Below, piece by piece: positions 19,131-26,992 of a stretch of DNA of 64,000 nucleotides; position 1 is the first letter of the stretch; the number at the start of each line of letters is the position of its first letter. The notes under the pieces were generated by a model. The model saw nothing but the letters and a program-made list of their open reading frames with translations, did no database searches and had not been told where the DNA came from. The stretch is from the NCBI RefSeq assembly GCF_013283875.1, contig NZ_CP054139.1:1240001-1304000 (forward strand). Direction: 5' to 3'. Both the position numbers and the translations under genes were made by a program. The stretch is from Mucilaginibacter mali (GTDB lineage: Bacteria > Bacteroidota > Bacteroidia > Sphingobacteriales > Sphingobacteriaceae).

Positions 19131-19694
19131 TTACACCGGCATATTGTATCGTTGGTTCAGGTAAAGGCAAATGCCCACCACAAACAGGCCGGCCACGGCG
19201 GCGCTGTCTTCAAATAGTACCAGGAAGTTGGATGGATCCTTGCTTTTTACCACAGCTTCCCAAAACGGGGTTTGGCCGCGCACCTGCTTAAAGTGCTTAA
19301 TAGCGATTACAAGCGATGCCCCCTCAAAAAGAACGGATAAGCCCAGTACCCAATAACTCATCAGCGGGTTGCCCAGCGGTTCCGGTTCGCGGATGTGGAC
19401 GATGCCCTGATAAATTGATATGCCCCCGCCCAGCCCGAAGATGAGGATGGACACAATGAACGACCAGAAGTAAAGTTCCTTGCCGTAGCCAAAGGGATGC
19501 AGCGAATCCGGCTCCTTTTTGCTGCGGTAAATACCTAACAACAGTAAAACCTCGTTAACCGTATCAACCAGCGAGTGGATGGCCTCGGATATCATCGACC
19601 CGCTTTTACCAATAATGCCGGCTATAAACTTGGTGATAGCGATCAGCAGGTTAGCAACCAGCGCCCCATATATTGATGTTTTTGACGAAGCCAT
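19131..19694 (-). pseudogene. Cation diffusion facilitator, 3'-truncated
   Basis: A 187-codon gene for a cation-efflux (CDF) protein. It starts normally (ATG at 19694) with SISEAIHS-type TM2 sequence MISEAIHSLVDTVNE (H and D metal-site positions) and has about five membrane segments. The fifth carries ED (VLFEDSAAVAGLF) where many relatives have HD. The reading frame stops right after RYNMPV, where the IS remnant begins. Full proteins have about 300 residues, so the last helix and the cytoplasmic C-terminal domain are missing. Export function is probably lost, although a shortened product could still be made. Confidence 0.8.
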
Positions 19695-19801
19695 ACACGC
19701 ATATAAATAGCATGCCGTATCCTTTGTTTGAAATTTTTGAAGATAGCACTTAGGGTTGTACTTAAATGATGTACATTGTGCTGATCAATCACGCAAAAAT
19801 C

Positions 19802-20257
19802 ATGGATAATAAACAACTGATCGAAAAGTTTTACAGTTCGTTTGCCAATGGCGATGCCAACGGTATGATAAGTTGCTATACCGATGATATAACCTTTACC
19901 GACCCTGCATTCGATACACTACATGGTGATGATGCCAAAAGCATGTGGCGCATGCTGCTGCAAAACAAGGGCGTAAAGGTAACTTTTAGTAATGTAAGTG
20001 CCGATGACAAAACCGGCAGCGCCCTTTGGGTAGCCGAATATACCTTCAGCCGCACCGGTAGGAAGGTGATAAACCGGGTATCCGCGCAATTTGAGTTTCG
20101 GGACGGCCTGATCGTAAAGCATACCGATAGCTTCGACGTTTGGAAATGGGCCGGACAGGCCATGGGATTTGCAGGCTGGCTATTGGGCTGGACGCCTTTT
20201 ATGCGCAACAAAATTCAGCAGCAGGTGAGGGGTTTGCTGGCGAAGTTTAAGGGTTAA
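19802..20257 (+). CDS. SnoaL/NTF2-like family protein
   Basis: A 151-residue soluble protein of the nuclear transport factor 2-like alpha+beta cone fold. MDNKQLIEKFYSSFANGDAN is a typical opening, followed by CYTDDITFTDPAF and VWVAEY/FRDGLIVKHTDSFD-type blocks. Such proteins are isomerases, cyclases, or ligand binders; no catalytic set can be assigned. The open frame extends 12 codons upstream to 19766, but the family start matches the ATG at 19802. It is convergent with the sigma factor gene downstream, separated by a short repeat-like stretch. Confidence 0.8.
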   Translation: MDNKQLIEKFYSSFANGDANGMISCYTDDITFTDPAFDTLHGDDAKSMWRMLLQNKGVKVTFSNVSADDKTGSALWVAEYTFSRTGRKVINRVSAQFEFRDGLIVKHTDSFDVWKWAGQAMGFAGWLLGWTPFMRNKIQQQVRGLLAKFKG

Positions 20258-20305
20258 AGCGTCATTTGCTTCGCGGTCGTTAGGGTCACTCGCTGCGCTG
20301 TCATT
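20258..20305. repeat. Short dispersed-repeat-like spacer
   Basis: The spacer contains GTCATTTGCTTCGCGG and CACTCGCTGCGCTGTCATTT, two inverted copies of a GTCATTT end around a CG-rich centre. It fills the gap between two convergent genes and resembles the GTCATTGCGAG-type elements near 30.6 kb. Assignment to a repeat family is tentative. Confidence 0.35.
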
Positions 20306-20944
20306 TTACTTGTTAATTGCCTGCATCACGTGGTTAACTATTACATCACAGCGCACCAGGTTAAACTCAAAAAGCTCTTTCGGCTGCCAGTAGCTGTTCA
20401 GCTCGGCGCGTAGCATTTCCTTAGCGCGGGTAAGGCGTATCTTTACGTTCGACTCGCCAATGTCCAGCGCTTCCATGGTTTCGGAGGTGCTCATGCCCTG
20501 TACTTCGCGCATTACAAATACCATCCGGTATTTGTCGGGCAGTGTTAAAACCGCCTTTTCCAGTATTGTTTTTAATTCCTTGTTCATCAGGTCATCTAAA
20601 GGGGTATGGCTGTGTTGGGTTTGCGGGGTACTTTCGCTTAGTGCCTTTTCCATATGCTGCCTCCGTTTTTTGCGCAGCAGGCTTTCGTTGATCAGGATAC
20701 GCGTAAGCCAGGTATTAAAGCTTGATTGCTGCCTGAAGCTGGCCAGCTGCCGGTAGGCATTAATATAAGCCGTTTGCATAATATCCTCGGCCTCCTTGTC
20801 ATCATTAACGATCGACATGCTGATGCGGTACAACTGCGTATTGAATTTGCGCATCAGTTGCTCGTACAAATGCTGTTCGCCGTTCAATATCCGGGTTACA
20901 ATCTCTTCATCAGTGGGTGGCGCCGGTCGCTCGGGTTTTGTCAT
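20306..20944 (-). CDS. ECF-type RNA polymerase sigma factor
   Basis: A 212-residue sigma-70 family factor. Region 2 is at about residues 35-100 (YEQLMRKFNTQLYRISMSIV, DKEAEDIMQTAYINAYRQL, FNTWLTRILINE) and region 4 at about 140-190 (LPDKYRMVFVMREVQGMSTSE, GESNVKIRLTRAKEML). It has a ~20-residue C-terminal extension. I chose the ATG at 20944. A longer frame to 20983 would begin inside the promoter-like box upstream. No anti-sigma gene is adjacent. The gene is divergent from a DoxX/reductase/pterin operon, and both sides share the same promoter-like sequence, so autoregulation and control of that operon are likely (inference). Confidence 0.92.
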   Translation of the reverse strand: MTKPERPAPPTDEEIVTRILNGEQHLYEQLMRKFNTQLYRISMSIVNDDKEAEDIMQTAYINAYRQLASFRQQSSFNTWLTRILINESLLRKKRRQHMEKALSESTPQTQHSHTPLDDLMNKELKTILEKAVLTLPDKYRMVFVMREVQGMSTSETMEALDIGESNVKIRLTRAKEMLRAELNSYWQPKELFEFNLVRCDVIVNHVMQAINK

Positions 20945-20965
20945 ATGATATAGCAATTTAAAGGA

Positions 20966-20996
20966 TAGAGTATCGGGCGGCAAAAGGGTTACAAAA
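20966..20996 (-). promoter_or_regulatory. ECF-type promoter for the sigma gene
   Basis: On the minus strand TTTTGTAACCCTTTT is followed 11 bases later by CTCTA, leaving about 16 bases between GTAAC and ACTCTA. The sigma gene ATG lies 22 bases downstream. The divergent side carries the same two boxes, which is the main support. Confidence 0.6.
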
Positions 20997-21010
20997 TGAT
21001 GGAAAATATA

Positions 21011-21042
21011 TTTTGTAACCCTTTTTTAACAGCTAAGCTCTA
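21011..21042 (+). promoter_or_regulatory. ECF-type promoter for the doxX-pterin operon
   Basis: TTTTGTAACCCTTTT (21011-21025) is an exact inverted copy of the box on the other side of the spacer. It is followed 12 bases later by CTCTA (21038-21042), giving about 17 bases between GTAAC and GCTCTA. The downstream ATG is at 21064. Confidence 0.6.
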
Positions 21043-21063
21043 ATGTATAAAAATTAAACAATT

Positions 21064-21450
21064 ATGGAAGATCAAGCAAAAATCATTAAAATGGTGCAAA
21101 CCCTGTTGAAGTTTACTTATGGCCTGGTACCCGTAGTGGCCGGGGCCGACAAATTCACCAACCTGCTTACCGATTGGGGCCATTACCTTAGCGCCGGGCA
21201 AAAAGCAATGCTGCCCTTTAGCGAACATGTATTTATGATGATAGTCGGCGTTATTGAGATAGTGGCCGGCGCGCTGGTGCTGATCGCCCCGCAAAAGGCT
21301 GGTTATTTGGTGAGCGCCTGGCTGGTACTGATCGCTTTAAGCCTGTTAAGCAGCGGTAACTACCTTGATGTAGCCGTACGCGATATTGTAATGGCCATCG
21401 GCGCTTTCTGCCTGGCTAAAATTTCGGCCCTTGAAATTGCTAAAAATTAA
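21064..21450 (+). CDS. DoxX-like small integral membrane protein
   Basis: A 128-residue protein with four predicted membrane helices, starting near residue 14 (LLKFTYGLVPVVAGADKFTNLL). The pattern of a GADKF motif after the first helix and IVGVIEIVAGALVL in the second is DoxX-like. Function in this family is poorly defined; roles in thiol or redox stress have been proposed. It is the first gene after the ECF-type promoter, with a flavin reductase-like gene starting 6 bases later. A four-gene operon with the pterin genes is likely. Confidence 0.75.
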   Translation: MEDQAKIIKMVQTLLKFTYGLVPVVAGADKFTNLLTDWGHYLSAGQKAMLPFSEHVFMMIVGVIEIVAGALVLIAPQKAGYLVSAWLVLIALSLLSSGNYLDVAVRDIVMAIGAFCLAKISALEIAKN

Positions 21451-21455
21451 AATAG

Positions 21456-22121
21456 ATGGATAAGTATATTGTTAAAGTTTTAGCTGTAGATACCCTCACA
21501 CATAATGTAAAACGCTTTTTGGTAGAAAAACCTGCCGGGTATAATTTTATACCCGGTCAGGCTACCGACGTGGCCATTAACCTGCCCAGCCTGGAAGGCG
21601 AGTTGCGTCCCTTTACGTTTACATCTATGGTAGATGACGATCACCTGGAGTTTATTATTAAAATATACACCGGGCACAATGGCATCACCGAAAAGCTGGG
21701 CAGCGTTAAGCCCGGCGATGAACTGATCGTGCATGAAGTTTTTGGCGCCATTAATTATCGCGGCCCGGGCGTGTTTATTGCAGGCGGCGCAGGAATAACA
21801 CCATTTATTGCCATACTGCGGCAGTTAAAAAAGGAAGACGGACTGGCAGGTAATACGCTATTGTTTGCTAACCGCACTGCCGGCGATATTATTTTGGAAG
21901 CAGAACTTAACGAATTATTAGGCAACGATTGCAAGCATGTTTTAGAACAGGCCCGTAACAAATCGCTGCCGGGCAGCTGGGTTGACCGTAATTTACTGGA
22001 GGCACATATCAGCCCGGATGCTTTTTATTATATCTGTGGCCCTGATGCGTTTACGCAGGCAGTGATAGATAACCTGGGCAGTCTGGGTGTGGCCGAAGAT
22101 AAAATTGTGATTGAACAATAA
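21456..22121 (+). CDS. Ferredoxin/flavodoxin reductase-like FAD oxidoreductase
   Basis: A 221-residue cytoplasmic protein of the ferredoxin-NADP reductase fold. The FAD-binding barrel has LRPFTFTSM in place of the usual RxYS/T, the glycine-rich NAD(P) site is FIAGGAGITPFIAILRQL, and the C-terminal block YYICGPDAFTQAVIDNL is typical. No [2Fe-2S] domain is fused, so it should transfer electrons to or from a separate partner. It lies between a DoxX-like gene and pterin genes, only 6 bases from each. A role in pterin reduction is an attractive guess without direct proof. Confidence 0.85.
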   Translation: MDKYIVKVLAVDTLTHNVKRFLVEKPAGYNFIPGQATDVAINLPSLEGELRPFTFTSMVDDDHLEFIIKIYTGHNGITEKLGSVKPGDELIVHEVFGAINYRGPGVFIAGGAGITPFIAILRQLKKEDGLAGNTLLFANRTAGDIILEAELNELLGNDCKHVLEQARNKSLPGSWVDRNLLEAHISPDAFYYICGPDAFTQAVIDNLGSLGVAEDKIVIEQ

Positions 22122-22127
22122 CAGGCC

Positions 22128-22541
22128 ATGATCAACATTACTTTATGCCGTGCCTTTCACTTTAACGCAGCCCACCGTCTGCATAACCCGCACTGGACCG
22201 ACGAACAAAACCGCGAAGTGTTTGGCAAATGCAATAATGCCAACTATCATGGCCACAATTACCAGCTTATTGTTAAAATTACCGGCGCTGTAGATCCCGA
22301 AACAGGTTATGTGATGGATATGCGCGCGCTGAAAGATATAGTTGAAGCCAACGTCATTGAGCGCTTCGACCATAAAAGCTTAAACCTCGATACCAAAGAA
22401 TTTGAACACCTGAACCCCACGGCCGAGCACATCGCTTACGTAATTTACAATGTGCTGCGGCCCATGGTTGATGGTGATAAAAAGATAACTATAGTACTTT
22501 ATGAAACAGAACGAAACTTTGTTGAATATACCGGAGACTGA
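22128..22541 (+). CDS. 6-pyruvoyl-tetrahydropterin synthase family (PTPS/QueD)
   Basis: A 137-residue enzyme. Zinc ligands fit H16 (NAAHRLH) and the HGH pair in GKCNNANYHGHNY, with a catalytic Cys six positions before the HGH. That C-x5-HGH spacing is the one I associate with the tetrahydrobiopterin type rather than the QueD C-x3-HGH. VDPETGYVMDM and FDHKSLNLD are also closer to the animal enzyme. It converts dihydroneopterin triphosphate to a pyruvoyl or carboxy tetrahydropterin. GTP cyclohydrolase I, which supplies that substrate, overlaps its 3' end. No queC or queE is present in the window, which favours a pterin cofactor over queuosine. Confidence 0.88.
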   Translation: MINITLCRAFHFNAAHRLHNPHWTDEQNREVFGKCNNANYHGHNYQLIVKITGAVDPETGYVMDMRALKDIVEANVIERFDHKSLNLDTKEFEHLNPTAEHIAYVIYNVLRPMVDGDKKITIVLYETERNFVEYTGD

Positions 22542-23187
22542 ACTTTTACTGGAAGATATGCTGGGCGATGAGCATATCGGTACATCGTACGATACCCCTT
22601 TGCGCCCCAACGCGTTTGATATGGGCGACACGGAAAAGATAAAGCTGATCGCCTATCACTTTAGGGAAATTATGCAAACGCTGGGTTTGGATCTAACCGA
22701 CGACAGCCTGAAGGGTACCCCGGGCCGGGTAGCTAAGATGTATGTTAAAGAGATCTTTAGCGGGCTGGATCCGGCTAATAAGCCTAAGATAAGCCTGTTT
22801 GAAAATAAGTACCGCTATAGCCAGATGCTGGTAGAAAAGAATATCATCCTCTATTCAAACTGCGAGCATCATTTTGTGCCGATAGTGGGCAAGGCGCATA
22901 TCGCATATATCTCGTCCGGCAAGGTTATCGGGCTGTCAAAACTGAACCGCATTGTGCAATATTACGCGCAAAGGCCGCAGGTGCAGGAGCGGCTTACCAT
23001 ACAAATAGCCAACGAACTGAAACAGGTATTGCAAACCGAAGACGTGGTCGTGGTGATAGATGCCACACACTTATGCGTATCATCGCGCGGAATTAAGGAT
23101 GTAAACAGCAGCACAGTAACCGCCGAGTATTCGGGCGTGTTTTTAGATCAGGCCCGTAAGGAAGAGTTTTTGAATTATCTGAAATGA
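22501..23187 (+). CDS. folE: GTP cyclohydrolase I
   Basis: A 228-residue enzyme that opens GTP to dihydroneopterin triphosphate, the first step of folate and pterin synthesis. Conserved blocks are visible: DDSLKGTPGRVAKMYVKEIF, the zinc site in SNCEHHFVPIVGKAHIAYI (Cys, His), GLSKLNRIVQYYAQRPQVQE, and the second Cys in THLCVSSRGI. The start at 22501 overlaps the PTPS gene by 41 bases; an alternative ATG at 22558 would remove the overlap and shorten the protein by 19 residues. Relatives usually carry some residues before LGDEHI, so I keep the longer form. Confidence 0.95.
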   Translation: MKQNETLLNIPETELLLEDMLGDEHIGTSYDTPLRPNAFDMGDTEKIKLIAYHFREIMQTLGLDLTDDSLKGTPGRVAKMYVKEIFSGLDPANKPKISLFENKYRYSQMLVEKNIILYSNCEHHFVPIVGKAHIAYISSGKVIGLSKLNRIVQYYAQRPQVQERLTIQIANELKQVLQTEDVVVVIDATHLCVSSRGIKDVNSSTVTAEYSGVFLDQARKEEFLNYLK

Positions 23188-23212
23188 GTAGCGGCGACTG
23201 ATGATCATTGTT

Positions 23213-23243
23213 TTTGTAAGTATTAAAAAATCCCCTACTTTTA
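23213..23243 (+). promoter_or_regulatory. Bacteroidota-type promoter for the MFS gene
   Basis: TTTG at 23213-23216, exactly 19 bases, then TACTTTTA at 23236-23243 (consensus TAnnTTTG). The MFS start at 23253 is just downstream. Confidence 0.6.
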
Positions 23244-23252
23244 ATTCATCGC

Positions 23253-24575
23253 ATGCAAAACAAAAACAACCCCAAAACTATCAGAGCCTGGGCCATGTTC
23301 GATTGGGCCAACTCTGCTTATAACCTGGTCATCACCTCTACTATATTCCCGGCCTATTACGTAGCTATCACACAAAATGCTAAAAACGGCGATAGGGTAA
23401 CCTTTTTTGGCCACAGCTTTGTAAATACCGCTTTGCAGGATTACGCCTTATCAGCGGCTTACTTGCTTATCGTATTGCTACTGCCCATCCTGTCGTCCAT
23501 TGCCGATTACCGGGGGAATAAGAAGATCTTCATGCAGTTCTTTACCACTATCGGCGCCATATCCTGCTGCTGCCTGTATTTTTTTACTAAAGATACGCTG
23601 GAGATGGGGGTAATTGCCTTCGCGTTGGCAGCTATTGGTTACAGCGGGGGCTTTGTATTTTATAACTCGTACCTGCCCGAAATTGCTTCGATCGATATGC
23701 AGGATAAAGTGAGCGCAAAAGGGTTCACCTACGGATATATTGGCAGCGTGCTGTTGCAACTCATCTGTTTCTTATTTGTGCTGAAGCCGGAGTGGTTCCA
23801 CATCACTGATGCCAGTTTCCCGGCCCGCCTGTCGTTCTTACTGGTAGGCTTATGGTGGATGGGTTTTGCCATGATTCCCTTTACCGTATTACCCAAAGGC
23901 AGCCCCAACGCGCAGGGGCATCATCATCATATTATAAAGGGCGGTTTTATTGAATTGGGTATTGTATGGGGAAAAGTGAAGAATATGCCATTGCTCAAAC
24001 GCTTTCTGCCTGCATTTTTCTTTTATTCGATGGGGCTGCAAACCGTAATGCTGGTGGCTACGGGCTTCGCGGCCAAAGTATTACATATGGGGACGGCTTC
24101 GCTCATATCTATTATTCTTATTATTCAACTGGTAGCTATTGCTGGTGCTACCTTAATGTCGCGGCTTTCGGGCAAGTATGGTAACGTACGTGTACTGATA
24201 GCGACCGTGATTTTATGGATCGGTGTTTGCATAGCCGCTTATTTTACCAGTACTGATACGCAGTTTTATATAGTGGCTGTAGTAGTTGGTTTGGTGATGG
24301 GGGGGATCCAATCCATGTCGCGCTCAACCTATTCTAAATACCTGCCCGAAAATACACCTGATACCGCCTCGTTCTTTAGCTTTTACGATGTGACCGAGAA
24401 GTTAGCGATAGTAGGCGGGGTATTTAGCTTTGGATTTATTGAGGAGTTGACCGGTAGCCCGCGTAATTCGGTATTGGTACTGGGCCTGTTTTTTATTGTA
24501 GGCCTGGTATTATTGTTTTCTTTGCTTCGGGCTGAAAAAAGTACCGGTAAAAATTCGGACTTTAGCGCCGCGTAA
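23253..24575 (+). CDS. MFS transporter, UMF1/Atg22-like family
   Basis: A 440-residue permease with about 12 membrane segments. The opening IRAWAMFDWANSAYNLVI is the hallmark of the UMF1 (Atg22-like) branch of the major facilitator superfamily. SIADYRGNKK and the late MGGIQSMSRSTYSKYLP loop also fit. The family is thought to export amino acids or other small metabolites, but bacterial substrates are unknown. It has its own promoter, so it is probably not part of the pterin operon. A LutA-like gene starts 14 bases after its stop. Confidence 0.88.
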   Translation: MQNKNNPKTIRAWAMFDWANSAYNLVITSTIFPAYYVAITQNAKNGDRVTFFGHSFVNTALQDYALSAAYLLIVLLLPILSSIADYRGNKKIFMQFFTTIGAISCCCLYFFTKDTLEMGVIAFALAAIGYSGGFVFYNSYLPEIASIDMQDKVSAKGFTYGYIGSVLLQLICFLFVLKPEWFHITDASFPARLSFLLVGLWWMGFAMIPFTVLPKGSPNAQGHHHHIIKGGFIELGIVWGKVKNMPLLKRFLPAFFFYSMGLQTVMLVATGFAAKVLHMGTASLISIILIIQLVAIAGATLMSRLSGKYGNVRVLIATVILWIGVCIAAYFTSTDTQFYIVAVVVGLVMGGIQSMSRSTYSKYLPENTPDTASFFSFYDVTEKLAIVGGVFSFGFIEELTGSPRNSVLVLGLFFIVGLVLLFSLLRAEKSTGKNSDFSAA

Positions 24576-24589
24576 TTTATTTGTACGGA

Positions 24590-25318
24590 ATGAAGGTAGA
24601 ATTATTTATCCCCTGCTTTATGGATCAGCTTTACCCCGAAACGGCTATGAACACCGTTAAGCTGTTGGAAAAGGCCGGGTGCACGGTTGATTATAATCCC
24701 GCCCAAACCTGCTGCGGGCAACCTGCCTTTAACGCCGGTTTTTGGGACGACGCTAAAACCGTGGGTGCTAAATTTCTGAACGATTTTTCGGAAGATGCTA
24801 TCATCGTATCGCCATCGGCATCCTGCACCGGCATGGTGAAGAATTATTATACCGATCTGTTCCTTAATACCGTTAAGCACAATAAATGCCGGGCTATACA
24901 GGCCAATATCTTCGAGTTATCACAGTTTTTGGTGAACATTCTGCAGTTCGATTACTTCGGCGCCGAGCTGGATGGCCGGGCCGTTTACCACGATAGTTGT
25001 AGTGGCCTGCGCGAGTGCAAAATAAAGGCCGAGCCCCGCCAGTTACTGGAAAAGGTGCACGGCCTTGAATTGCTGCCATTAAAAGATAACGATACCTGCT
25101 GCGGCTTCGGAGGTACATTCGCCGTTAAGTTTGACGCTATATCAAGTGCCATGGCCCAGCAAAAGGTAAACAACGCGCTCGAAGCCGGGGCCGAATACAT
25201 CATCAGTACTGATGCATCGTGCCTGCTTCACCTGCAGGGTTATATCGATAAAAACAGCCTGCCTGTTAAAACGATGCACCTGGCTGACGTACTGGCCAGC
25301 GGCTGGGGGAATGTGTAA
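24590..25318 (+). CDS. (Fe-S)-binding protein, LutA/YkgE-like
   Basis: A 242-residue cytoplasmic protein with two CCG-type cysteine clusters: PCF plus TCCGQPAFNAGF in the first half, and HDSCSGLRE plus TCCGFGGTFAVK in the second. This is the two-domain layout of LutA, the cysteine-rich subunit of the L-lactate oxidation complex (LutABC). No LutB or LutC is adjacent, so partners must lie elsewhere or the protein acts in another oxidase. The GlcD-like flavoprotein near 42 kb is one candidate. The frame extends to a TTG at 24581; the ATG at 24590 is preferred. Confidence 0.88.
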   Translation: MKVELFIPCFMDQLYPETAMNTVKLLEKAGCTVDYNPAQTCCGQPAFNAGFWDDAKTVGAKFLNDFSEDAIIVSPSASCTGMVKNYYTDLFLNTVKHNKCRAIQANIFELSQFLVNILQFDYFGAELDGRAVYHDSCSGLRECKIKAEPRQLLEKVHGLELLPLKDNDTCCGFGGTFAVKFDAISSAMAQQKVNNALEAGAEYIISTDASCLLHLQGYIDKNSLPVKTMHLADVLASGWGNV

Positions 25319-25322
25319 TTTC

Positions 25323-25859
25323 TTATTGCCTTGTTAATACCCTGGTTTGCGTAATATAACCATACGGCAGGCCGCTGCCCTCGTATCCAAACACCAGTAA
25401 TTTTTCTGATAGGATCAGTTGCCTTTCGTTCAGCGAAATGATGGTGTAACTATTGATATTCGCGCTGTTCTCAAACGCTGCGGCGCCTTCCTTAACGTGG
25501 TTTACATTGGTGCGGTTGCCGTTTATGTTTTTTGCCGGCCAGTTTTGCCCCAGCATTGATATTTCGGGGGAGTAGCTATAGTGATCAAACACCCGGTCGG
25601 TATGGGTATTGCCGGTTAATGTATAAGCCTCATAGGTGCCGCCGGGTAAAAAATCGGTGTACATGGCCGCGCCGCTGGTCATGGCCGATAGGGTGTCTAT
25701 TCCGGTCAATACACCCCTGTCGTAAGTGCTGTTATAAATAGCGGTCTCCTTCCAGGTGCCGATGATGGCAACCTGTGGGTCGGGCGGAGTAACAGGCTTT
25801 TCTTTTTTGCAGGCGGCTAAAGCGAAAGGAAGCATGCAGATGAGCCAATGTTTTTTCAT
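25323..25859 (-). CDS. Lipocalin-like lipoprotein (paralogue A)
   Basis: A 178-residue lipoprotein; LPFALAACKKEK is a clear lipobox, and the ATG at 25859 places it correctly. The mature part starts IGTWKET and consists of alternating beta strands, as in small lipocalin-like lipoproteins of Bacteroidota. The next gene upstream has the same plan and similar blocks (IGTWKET, TWQAG/NWPA, IISL/ILSF, near-identical layout), so the pair looks like a tandem duplication. It converges with the LutA-like gene, 4 bases apart. Ligand and role are unknown. Confidence 0.75.
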   Translation of the reverse strand: MKKHWLICMLPFALAACKKEKPVTPPDPQVAIIGTWKETAIYNSTYDRGVLTGIDTLSAMTSGAAMYTDFLPGGTYEAYTLTGNTHTDRVFDHYSYSPEISMLGQNWPAKNINGNRTNVNHVKEGAAAFENSANINSYTIISLNERQLILSEKLLVFGYEGSGLPYGYITQTRVLTRQ

Positions 25860-25987
25860 GTGATGCAGGTTTATATAGATAAAGTTTAAAATGGTTAATT
25901 GCATACTATGACGGCTATTGCGCATTATAGTTTAACCGCTTTTAATTTTTATTGGGAATATAATAACCGCGGCGAAGATATCGGAAG

Positions 25988-26509
25988 TTAATTTCTTATC
26001 AGTTTGCGGATTTGTATCGTGTATCCAGGCGATGCTGTTTGCCCACCATCATAAGCGCCGTAAACATTATCGGGTATTTTAACCGATAGTGTAAGGATAT
26101 TGCCATCAAACGACAGGATATTGTAGATGTATCCATCATTACCATTTTGTCCGGCTGAAGCCCTCATCCGGCCAATGTTGTTGCTGGTATTACTGCTGCC
26201 GGCCTGCCAGGTTTGGCTTAATGTTTTTGTAGCATTATTGTAGGTGTAGATGCCATCCAGTATTTCTGTTTTTGCGCTGCCGGTAAAAGTATATGATGCA
26301 AAATGGCCATTACCCATAAATTCGGTATAGTAAGTACTGCCAGTTGTTAATACCGGGATGGTATCGGCGGCAGTTGCCACATTAGCTGCGTTATAAGCCA
26401 TGTTGATCATCATGGTTTCTTTCCATGTGCCGATTACCGGGGATGTACTGTTATTTTTTTTGCACGAAAATAGCAGAATAGGGAGTAGCAACAGGAAGTA
26501 TCTTTTCAT
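25988..26509 (-). CDS. Lipocalin-like lipoprotein (paralogue B)
   Basis: A 173-residue lipoprotein with the signal MKRYFLLLLPILLFSCKKN (lipobox FSC). The mature region begins IGTWKETMMIN and runs through beta-rich segments parallel to those of the downstream paralogue. Both have a YTEF/YTDF plus G..ASYTFTG/YEAYTLTG motif. The two are 128 bases apart on the same strand. The function is unknown. A role as a small periplasmic or surface ligand-binding protein is a guess from the fold type. Confidence 0.75.
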   Translation of the reverse strand: MKRYFLLLLPILLFSCKKNNSTSPVIGTWKETMMINMAYNAANVATAADTIPVLTTGSTYYTEFMGNGHFASYTFTGSAKTEILDGIYTYNNATKTLSQTWQAGSSNTSNNIGRMRASAGQNGNDGYIYNILSFDGNILTLSVKIPDNVYGAYDGGQTASPGYTIQIRKLIRN

Positions 26510-26575
26510 AGATATGGCTGAACACGGGCTAAATTATCAACCAGATTTAAACTTATTGTTAAGTTATACCCGGTT

Positions 26576-26893
26576 TTAATATACCGAGATCACCGCGAGA
26601 AACAGCAGCGCAATTAACCCGGCCCATGTCCACAACGGGGCATGGGTTTGTGTTTTTATTTTATCGCAGCTTAATTTTAATCCTGTTGGCATTGCCCGTT
26701 CCCTCAGCACTTTTCGGCAATGGTTACATTGCGATACACTGTACTTGCCGGCAGGGAAAAGTGGTATCATAAATATATGCGCGTACCGCTGAAAGATGTG
26801 TGCATCCATAGTGCCGGCTGTATGGCAATTGGTGCATTCATCTTCTATCGGTTCAACGGCTATTTTAGTGGAATTAGCTCCGAAAAATATCAT
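26576..26893 (-). CDS. Zinc-ribbon membrane protein
   Basis: A 105-residue protein. Residues about 19-60 contain two cysteine pairs, CTNC and CNHC, separated by IFQRYAHIFMIPLFPAGK; this is a zinc-ribbon pattern also seen in small YqaE/TM2-associated proteins. A single hydrophobic segment near the C-terminus (LWTWAGLIALLFLAVISVY) would anchor it in the membrane with the ribbon in the cytoplasm. No partner is evident. Confidence 0.65.
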   Translation of the reverse strand: MIFFGANSTKIAVEPIEDECTNCHTAGTMDAHIFQRYAHIFMIPLFPAGKYSVSQCNHCRKVLRERAMPTGLKLSCDKIKTQTHAPLWTWAGLIALLFLAVISVY

Positions 26894-26992
26894 CGGTTGT
26901 GCTTCGGTTTATTAGGGTTGACTAATGTAAGGATTGCCGGCGATTTAAGAAAACAAAAATTAATTGTTAAGATAAAAATTAACAGGAATTAG

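Noticed and set aside
20945..20983. Longer N-terminus for the ECF sigma factor
   Set aside because: It would start inside the promoter-like box, and the added residues do not match the family.
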